64,000 nt of DNA from Achatina immaculata (taxonomy: Eukaryota > Mollusca > Gastropoda > Stylommatophora > Achatinidae). The position numbers and the translations under genes were made by a program. The notes under the pieces are model-generated. The model ran no database searches, was not told the DNA's origin, and worked only from the letters and a program-made list of their open reading frames with translations. Of the stretch, positions 57,101 to 64,000 are shown piece by piece (position 1 is the first letter of the stretch; each line of letters begins with the position of its first letter). The stretch covers positions 52,437,134 to 52,501,133 of the forward strand of contig CM019717.1 of assembly GCA_009760885.1 (NCBI GenBank), given 5' to 3'.

Positions 57101-57325
57101 TTCTCTGCTTCCTACTTCTGGAGGACGCCATGATAAGATAAGTCCTTCGTTTAGTTATATGTTTTTGTCTCGTTTGTGTATGTAATCCTCGAAAAAAGGC
57201 TCACGCCGAAATATCGGATGTTGTATGTTTTTCATTTACACATTCTCATACTTTCTATTCGTTTTTTTCTCACTTTACTCACTCTCTCTGCCACTTTGTA
57301 AAACTACACCGTACACCTCTATATA
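54172..57325 (+). mobile_element. Penelope-like element PLE3, near complete
   Basis: Left end (54172-54806) is an inverted copy of the 3' end (about 56580-57325). Plus-strand coding is in several frames. N-terminal: about 54815-55205 (IVIKRADKGGAIVCWKKELY). RT: 55217-55636 (YRIFTLDVVSLYTSIPHDQG). The catalytic box at about 55671-55690 reads RYIDYGIGV where RYIDDG is expected. Next come PNGLTTSIHYKPTDSHSYLL and LRRLCKEDLDFQDQGHKILD. GIY-YIG nuclease: 56209-56700 (TCTSRNVIYAI, MKYIGETGLRLGDRFRQHLN, KHFCLSNHRGKLD), ending at a natural stop. Frameshifts near 55205, 55600, 56110 and 56220. Inactive but recent in appearance. Confidence 0.94.
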
Positions 57326-57717
57326 CCTTTATTATTTAAACCAATTTTACTGCAGTCGCCATCCCTTTTATCTGTCACATCCTCCCATAACACACGTCTG
57401 GTTCGATGGTTATGATGCTGGAGTGGTAAGGTAGGTGATAGCAGATCACTATACGCACAACAAAACATCACCAGATGACTGGTATGGCTTCTAATGTCTA
57501 AACACTAGCTCACAGTTCGTTCTTCTGCTGCTTCAAACTTCATAATACTTGCTAACACATTCAGCGTTGGACAGGAGGAGTATCATAACTGGGAGTGCTT
57601 TACCAATACTTTTTTTAATCTGCCAGCATGACTAAAAAAAAACCCTCGTTTTTTAAATGTCAGTTCTTGACCCCCAATCATACGTATGTATCATCTGTGT
57701 GTGTGTACATGTGTATG

Positions 57718-57720
<3 letters not shown>
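57326..57720. other. Spacer, nothing recognised
   Basis: No feature recognised before the TA microsatellite. Confidence 0.5.

Positions 57721-57763
<43 letters not shown>
57721..57763. repeat. (TA)n microsatellite
   Basis: About 20 TA units. Confidence 0.95.
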
Positions 57764-57765
<2 letters not shown>

Positions 57766-57990
57766 TGAATGTTTGGGTATATATTGATGTATAGTAATCC
57801 ATCTCTCAATCTTTCTGTCTATCTATTTACTACTGCAGAGATACAGATAAGATACAAGAATTTAATTTAATGTTTAGACACATTCTGGATTAAATAACTA
57901 CCAACATCTGAGAATGCTAATATACAGCACCAACGTTAATTCTAGATTTGAAGAATTATATAAGTTTATTTTACATAATGAGGTAGTTAT

Positions 57991-58197
57991 ATCCATCCAT
58001 CCATCCATCCATCCATCCATCCATCCAACCGTCCATCCATCCATCCATCCATCCATCCATCCATCCATCCATCCAACCATCCATCCATCCATCCATCCAA
58101 CCATCCATCCATCCATCCATCCAACCATCCATCCATCCATCCATCATGCATCCATCCATCCATCCATCCATTCATCCATCCATCCATCCATTCATCT
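57991..58197 (+). repeat. (ATCC)n tetranucleotide array
   Basis: About 50 units with scattered changes; open frames of IHPS or MDGW type on the two strands come from the repeat. Confidence 0.97.
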
Positions 58198-58279
58198 TTC
58201 TGTCTGTCTATTTTTGTGACCTCTCCACATATCTTGTTTATTTCACTATGTTTGTCACTTGGCTCTTTTTTATTTGTTT

Positions 58280-58575
58280 ACTTTCTATCTGTCTGTCGCT
58301 CTATGTAATGTTATTATTACTTTTTTGACTACCTGTTGCTCTATGTAATGTTATTGTTACTTTTTTCTGTCTGTCTGTTGCTCTATGTAATGTTATTATT
58401 ACTTTTTTCTGTCTGTCTTTCGCTCTATGTAATGTTATTATTACTTTTTTCTGTCTGTCTGTCGCTCTATGTAATGTTGTTACTTTTTTTCTGTCTGTCT
58501 GTCGCTCTATGTAATGTTATTGTTACTTTTTTTCTGTCTGTCTGTTGCTCTATGTAATGTTATTATTACTTTTTT
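58280..58575 (+). repeat. Minisatellite of about 42 bp, 6-7 copies
   Basis: The unit is GCTCTATGTAATGTTATTAT plus TACTTTTTTCTGTCTGTCTG and TC, with small length changes in the T and TCTG runs. Confidence 0.93.
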
Positions 58576-59245
58576 TCATTTTGAATTTTGTTGAAAATCA
58601 TATTTAACACATCGTAGCCATAGAAAATCATATTTCTTCTGTCAAAGTAGTATATGGAAACATTACATTTTATGCATGTATGTTGTTATATATGTGGCAT
58701 TTACATCCATTTATCATTCAGTTTAGAAAGTTTTTAATTTCAGCTATATCAAGTTAACAAGCAATAATGCTGAAATCACGTGATTTTTCTGATGAGTTTC
58801 AGAACTAACACAAACATTTTAAATAAAGATAACAACTGTACAAAAGTACTGGAAATATTTATTAATATACATATTAAAGAAGCAACAAGGGTTCTGTTGT
58901 TTTGTAATTCTGCAATAAAAGTGTATACGGTGAAAGTGTTAACTATTATGTTATATGCACATGTACACGTAATGCTAGTGAATGTTTCATTTATTCTTTT
59001 ATGACAGAAAAGACGGAGATTTTATTTACTGTGTAAAAAAAATACCTCTGTCTGTATTCATATTCTTGATACAAAGAAGAGAGAAAATTTACTTCACATG
59101 TTTGCTTAGCAAACTTGTCTATTTATAAAACTGTAAAGGCAGTATTTGATGAAATCTGTTTGGTTGAAATGTTTATGCAATAATGAAAATATATGCATTT
59201 TTTCATAAATGAGAACTATCTAAAGAATAATAAGTAATGCTTTGT
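58576..59245. other. AT-rich spacer, nothing recognised
   Basis: No coding or mobile sequence recognised. Confidence 0.55.
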
Positions 59246-59249
59246 TCTA

Positions 59250-59330
59250 ACTGTATCTGTCTATCTACCTATCTGTCTATCTACCTATCTGTCTATCTGT
59301 CTGTCTGTCTGTCTCTCTGTCTGTCTATTT
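59250..59330. repeat. (TCTG/TCTA)n microsatellite
   Basis: Mixed CTAT/CTGT tetranucleotide repeats. Confidence 0.9.
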
Positions 59331-59477
59331 GGTGCTGGAGGTATATAGATATGGTGCAACAGCTTAGCTTAGTATTGATGAAAATGCAGAATCAGATAAC
59401 TATCAATGGTCGGGAATATAACTGTGCAGCGCCAATGTTAATTCTATATTTGAATAATTAAATGCGTGGCATTTCGA

Positions 59478-59630
59478 CTTCTTCTGGAGTTGGGGAAGGA
59501 AAGACGGCCAGGCGTGATACTGACCATATCATCCTCTAGTATGCTGACATATCAAGGAAAATATGGGCACTAACACCATATCTCCATGTGCCTCTAAGGC
59601 ATGACAGGATTACCTTTACTTTTTACATTT
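59478..59630 (+). mobile_element. SINE 3' half
   Basis: GGCCAGGCGTGATACTGACC, GGGCACTAACACCATATC and tail GGATTACCTTTACTTTTTAC match the tRNA-SINE family. Confidence 0.75.
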
Positions 59631-60029
59631 ATTTTACATAGTGAAATAGTTAAAATAGCTGTGAAAAGTGTGTAAATATATGTAATATACTGATATTTAT
59701 TAATTTTTGGTGTCTATTTTATTTAAGTTATATTGCTATATCTTTACATTTTGTGAAAAATAAATCACTTACTGACCGTATTTTGAAATGTGGCAAGAAA
59801 AGTTACCACAGATTTTAATGAAATTATTTTCAGTAGTCTTACAACTCTACTTCCGTTGCAGAAAATTGTAAAGAATTATTTAAAATCAAACAATACTTCT
59901 GAGGAATAATTTTGAGAAACAATTCACTGGTATAAACGAAACTTTAATAAAGAACGGTAAATACGGAATATAAGTATTATAACCATCTTTAGGTACAGTC
60001 GGACCCTGCTATACACGAACTTATTTTAG
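59631..60029. other. AT-rich spacer, nothing recognised
   Basis: No feature recognised. Confidence 0.5.
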
Positions 60030-60650
60030 AACTGATAGGACATTGATGTGTACAGCTGATAGAAAGATTGTTTACAAAACTGATAGGACACTGATGTTTA
60101 TAGCTGATAGAATGATTGTTTACAAAACGGATAGGACACTGATGTCCAGAACTGATAGAACATTGATGTGTACAGCTGATAGAATGATTGTTTACAAAAT
60201 TGATAGGACAATGATGTGTACAACTGACAGAATGATTGTTTACAAAACTGATAGGATACTGATGTGTACAGCTGATAGACTGATTGTTTACAAAGATGAT
60301 AGAACATTAATGTCCAGAACTGATAGGACAGTGATGCACAGAACTGATAGGACACTGATGTAAAGCTGATAGGATTATTATTTACAAAACTGATAGGACT
60401 GTGATGTGCAGAACTGATAGGGCAGTGATGTGCAGAACTGACAGGACAGTGATGTGCAGAACTGACAGGACAGTGATGTGCAGAACTGACAGGACAGTGA
60501 TGTGCAGAACTGATAGGACAGTGGTGTGCAGAACTAATAGGACACTGATGTTCAGAACTGATGGGATAATGATGTCCAGAACTGATAGGACAGTGATGTG
60601 CAGAACTGATAGGACAGTGATGTGCAGAACTGATAGGACAATGCTGTACA
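60030..60650 (+). repeat. 24/48-bp minisatellite
   Basis: The right part (60380-60650) is a 24-bp unit GATGTGCAGAACTGATAGGA plus CAGT. The left part (60030-60370) is a higher-order form of about 48 bp mixing it with GAATGATTGTTTACAAAACT. Unit lengths divisible by three keep frames open on both strands. Confidence 0.94.
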
Positions 60651-60864
60651 TTATAAATGTCTACTATATTTTTCATCCTGTCATAAAAAGAAAAAACAAA
60701 CTTTCTCAATATCCAGTCTTCTAAAGCCTTCTTCGTTCTTGTCTCTAGGTCATATTTGTGCATATTCTATTTATATTTTGTTCATATTTTGTTTATATTC
60801 TGTTTATATCTGTTTATATTTTGTTTATATTACATGCATATTTTGTGTATATTTTGTGTATATA

Positions 60865-61234
60865 TAAATGCCTTTGAATGTAAATGCTACAGAAGAGTTC
60901 TTCAAATATCATGGACACAAAAAAGAACAAATATATTCATACTACAAGAACTTAATACTGAAGAAGGCTGGCTAGTAAAGAGGATTAAAGAGAGAAAACT
61001 TAAATATTTTGGAAAAATTAAACGTCATGATAATCTAGAGAAGATCGTCTTGGAAGGATACATAATGGGAAAAAGAAAGAGAGGAAGACCAAGGCGAAGA
61101 TGGCTGCAAGATATTGTTGATGATCTGCAAATGGATGCATCAGCAGCAAGCCATCTTGCTCACAACCGAGAGGCCTACATGAGTGCTGTTAGGGAGGCAA
61201 AGTTCCACAAGGGACACGCAAATGAATGAATGAA
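60865..61234 (+). mobile_element. LINE family A 3' fragment (A10) with TSD
   Basis: Encodes INAFECKCYRRVLQISWTQK through EEGWLVKRIKERKLKYFGKI to KFHKGHANE-stop and a GAATGAATGA tail without a stop or frameshift in this part. TSD TTGTGTATATA at 60854-60864 and 61235-61245. Confidence 0.94.
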
Positions 61235-61474
61235 TTGTGTATATAATGTTTATGTGTATATATTTACTATTATATATTTATACTGAAAAACTGTTAGTAT
61301 GTTACAATATTGTAGAATTCTTTTGTCAAAAAAATCTCTTCTCTACAAATAAATCAAGCTGTGCCATATTTTTATGTGCATTTATCCATAGCTTTTATCT
61401 TCTACAGGGCATAAAGGTAGTCAGAGATTTTATCTTTTGTATATGTAAAGGCTAATGCTTTAAGACATACTCAC

Positions 61475-61544
61475 AGGTGGCTCGTAGCGCAGTCAACATG
61501 CACAGCAAAACAATGATCATAATGACACTGATGATTTCTGCTTT
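61475..61544 (-). CDS. Candidate signal-peptide exon (possible 5' coding exon of the ubiquitin-like gene)
   Basis: A 70-nt minus-strand open segment bounded by a good acceptor (TTCTATCTTACAG) and donor (ACCT|gtgagt). From the first ATG it reads MIIVLLCMLTALRAT plus one base, a short hydrophobic stretch with a possible cleavage site after LRA. It ends with a single T. The ubiquitin-like exon at 44494 needs exactly one base (T+AT gives Tyr), so the splice would read ALRAT-Y-DMTPIIVK. The 17-kb distance, short length and lack of an intervening check keep this tentative. It could instead be a 5' exon of another secreted or membrane protein, or chance. Confidence 0.5.
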
Positions 61545-62935
61545 CTGTAAGATAGAAGGTTAAATATACATAATTTGTATCTTATTCCAGTTAACAGTGA
61601 AATTGGAAAAACAGTATTGTAAAAAAATTCTATTATTAAAATTTCGAACAATCATATCCTCTTTGTTCAGGAGTAGGCTATATACATATATATAGGCTTT
61701 AAAACGTAGGCAAAGACTTGAGACTCGATTTGAAGCTGCCTGTAAGGACCTTAGATTGAAACATTATATACCATGCTGTTTAGATGAGATCTCTTAATAT
61801 TGATTTGTTTTTGCTAATCTAAGAAAATAATTAAACATTACTGTAGAATCACGTATGTTTAAGTCCCTTAGATCTGACCTAAATACACTATTTACCTTGC
61901 AGAGTTCGCATAGTTCAGCACGTGATTTGTAGTAGTCTGTCTGTGTCTTTAAACAGCAGACATGGTTGTAATCACTTATTTTGCACGGGATTCCGAGAGA
62001 AAAGTTTCCTGGCTCTAGTAATTTTGAGCAGGAAGCGGAATTTCTCGGGATTATTATGAGTTTAGTAAGGGAAAGTTAAGTTCAACGATTGGAGTGTCTG
62101 TGTTGACTTAAAAGTCTAAGTTTAGTTTTAGAGTTTTAATTGTTTGTTTTAGGAATGAAAGTTTAGGGTACGAAAGTTCAGGGCTTGAGTTATGAATCTC
62201 GTGATTTAGTGAAGCTCAGAACAGTTACCATTTTTTTTGCGTGAATGTGAATTGCACGAAGTGAAAGTTGGAAGAATGGCGGAGTAAATGGGGTTTATAT
62301 AAAAGAACTTGGAGCTTATTAAGGCGATTATGATGCTTGTATTCAGAGTATGAGGATCGTGTGATAGTGGCAAGTCAGTAGTAGTTTTGTAGTGAATTCA
62401 GTCATGTTCTAATGTGGTAGCGCTTGTGTTGTCCTTTTTATGACAAGGTTTTCTTTGCAATAGTATGATAGGAATTATGTTGTAGTGTCCTTGCTAGGAC
62501 CAGAGTGTACTGTTTGTGTTTTCTTATTCTGGAAGGTGAAGTGTTATTCTGGAAGTTGTTATTCACTCTAGACATTAGCAAGTACTGCTTTTTTCTAACT
62601 GCTTGCTGGTAGAATGTTTCTTCCTTATGGCATGGACTGCGTGCCCGGGAAGTTTTTCATGTTTCACTTTTTGTTATTTCTGTATGACAGCAGTTTTTCC
62701 TGCCATCGTCATATCTATCATCCACATCTTCAGCATCAATACATTTGTTGTCTGTTGAATGTGAACTACACTCTTGACTGTTCCTACGATTGAGTTACTG
62801 TTGTAAGCTTGAGTTATGGAATCTAGATGTTCTGCTGTTGTCCAGTGGAAGAAGGAGCGTGCCTGCGTGTATTGTTCTCTGAGTGTATCACAGAACACAA
62901 ATCCTAGTCTCTCAGATCAACCTGTCTAATCTGAT
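61545..62935. other. Spacer, possible upstream region, nothing recognised
   Basis: About 1.4 kb without recognised elements. If the exon at 61475-61544 is real, an upstream non-coding exon and promoter should lie here or beyond. Confidence 0.4.
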
Positions 62936-62936
62936 C

Positions 62937-63095
<159 letters not shown>

Positions 63096-63126
63096 ATTTT
63101 TTCTAGTGTCATATTGGCATGTTAGT

Positions 63127-64000
63127 ATTCAGTAAATCACAGAGAAACGGAATACGCCTTTAAGACTCGACTTGAAATCAATGCCAGAGGAATACCTTAA
63201 CAACTTTATCAGTTTTGTTAAGGAATACAATCCTGTCAGTAAATCACAGAGAAACGGAATACGCCTTTAAGACTCGACTTGAAATCAATGCCAGAGGAAG
63301 ACCTTAACAACTTTATCAGTTTCGTTAAGGAATACAATCCTGTCATTTCTTTCACCTCCCATATCTCTGCTACTTCCGCTAACATTCTTGACATTGCCGT
63401 CACTATCGGCCCTTCTGGGCTTACTACTTCTATCCACTATAAACCTATAGACTCTCACAGCTACCTCCTGTACTCTTCCTCCCATCCCAGATCGTGTAAG
63501 GCCTCTATTCCTTTTTCCCAGCTTCTTAGGTTGCGACGTTTGTGTAAGGAGGATTTGGATTTCCAGGATCAAGGCCACAAATTGCTAGATTTCTTCCGTC
63601 AACGCGGCTATCCAGACTACGTCTCTCGTCATCTTGGAACCGCATTAGCCATATATCGCGGCAACAGCCCTCACCCCTAAACCGCACTGTTGTCGGACAG
63701 GGTGAAACTAGTACTCAGCGTACCACACCTCATAGTTTGCAGTTAAAAACATACTGTTTCGCCATCTCCACCTCCTCCAGACAGAGCCTGAGACACGTGA
63801 CTTTTTGGGGAACTCCCTTGTTGGCCTACAGACAGACAAGAACCTCAAGGACCTTTTAATTCGTAGTCATCTTAAGACAGATGAAACTTTTTATGGTACC
63901 AGACGTTGTGGACGCCGTAGATGCAACCTTGTCCGTTTGTTGTCGAGGCCAGCCAGATCTCTTTCCCTAAGTCCACGTTATCAGTTCAGGAGGGTTTCAC
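63127..64000 (+). mobile_element. Penelope-like element PLE4, cut by window end
   Basis: Starts within the RT after the catalytic box: MPEEDLNNFISFVKEYNPVI, GPSGLTTSIHYKPIDSHSYL, RLRRLCKEDLDFQDQGHKLL, then (frameshifted) the linker with GTRRCGRRRCN near 63900 and RVSPV-type nuclease start at the very end. A segment of about 108 bp at its start is duplicated in tandem (63130-63237 and 63238-63345). Closely related to PLE3. Confidence 0.92.

Noticed and set aside
57898..58219. IHPS- and MDGW-repeat proteins
   Set aside because: (ATCC)n microsatellite translated on both strands.

Overview
Eukaryotic, AT-rich genomic DNA from an animal. Small exons with GT/AG boundaries lie far apart in repeat-filled introns. 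The mix of Penelope-like elements, RTE-type LINEs, mariners, a tRNA-derived SINE and an intronless rhodopsin-like receptor fits a lophotrochozoan, most likely a mollusc and perhaps a gastropod. That placement is inference; no species is claimed. Two stretches of 100 Ns (19069-19168 and 33901-34000) are scaffold gaps.

Region 1 (1-19 kb, plus strand) is the middle of an ariadne-1 (ARIH1-type) RBR ubiquitin ligase gene. Six exons are visible at 1516, 5130, 8414, 10009, 15847 and a 27-nt microexon at 18409. The first five join in frame from just before the IBR through RING2, with its catalytic cysteine, into the Ariadne domain. About 80 conserved residues expected between the last two exons are absent. 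In their place is a minisatellite grown from the 3' edge of exon 15847 and its splice donor, itself split by a LINE and a mariner. The other introns hold a Penelope remnant, a Tc1-like element, SINEs and several LINEs.

Region 2 (19-26 kb) holds a complete single-exon GPCR gene on the minus strand (21468-22463), beside an internally deleted LINE, a full tRNA-SINE with target-site duplications (TSDs), and an old LINE remnant carrying a 40-bp minisatellite.

Region 3 (26-36 kb) is almost all transposons: nested mariners, a structured non-autonomous repeat called here element R, several LINE families, a hAT remnant and a GTGTA satellite.

Region 4 (35-62 kb) is dominated by tandem arrays (28-, 30-, 46-, 45-, 22-, 31- and 42-bp units), a 1.7-kb tandem duplication and two Penelope-like elements with inverted ends. 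Hidden among them on the minus strand are two exons (44439-44494 and 40277-40328) encoding the first half of a diverged ubiquitin fold. A third exon far upstream (61475-61544) encodes a signal-peptide-like segment in a matching splice phase. Together they suggest a secreted ubiquitin-like protein, the most unusual observation here. The window ends inside another Penelope-like element.

Most long open frames in the window are transposon remains or tandem arrays whose unit length is a multiple of three; they are not host genes.
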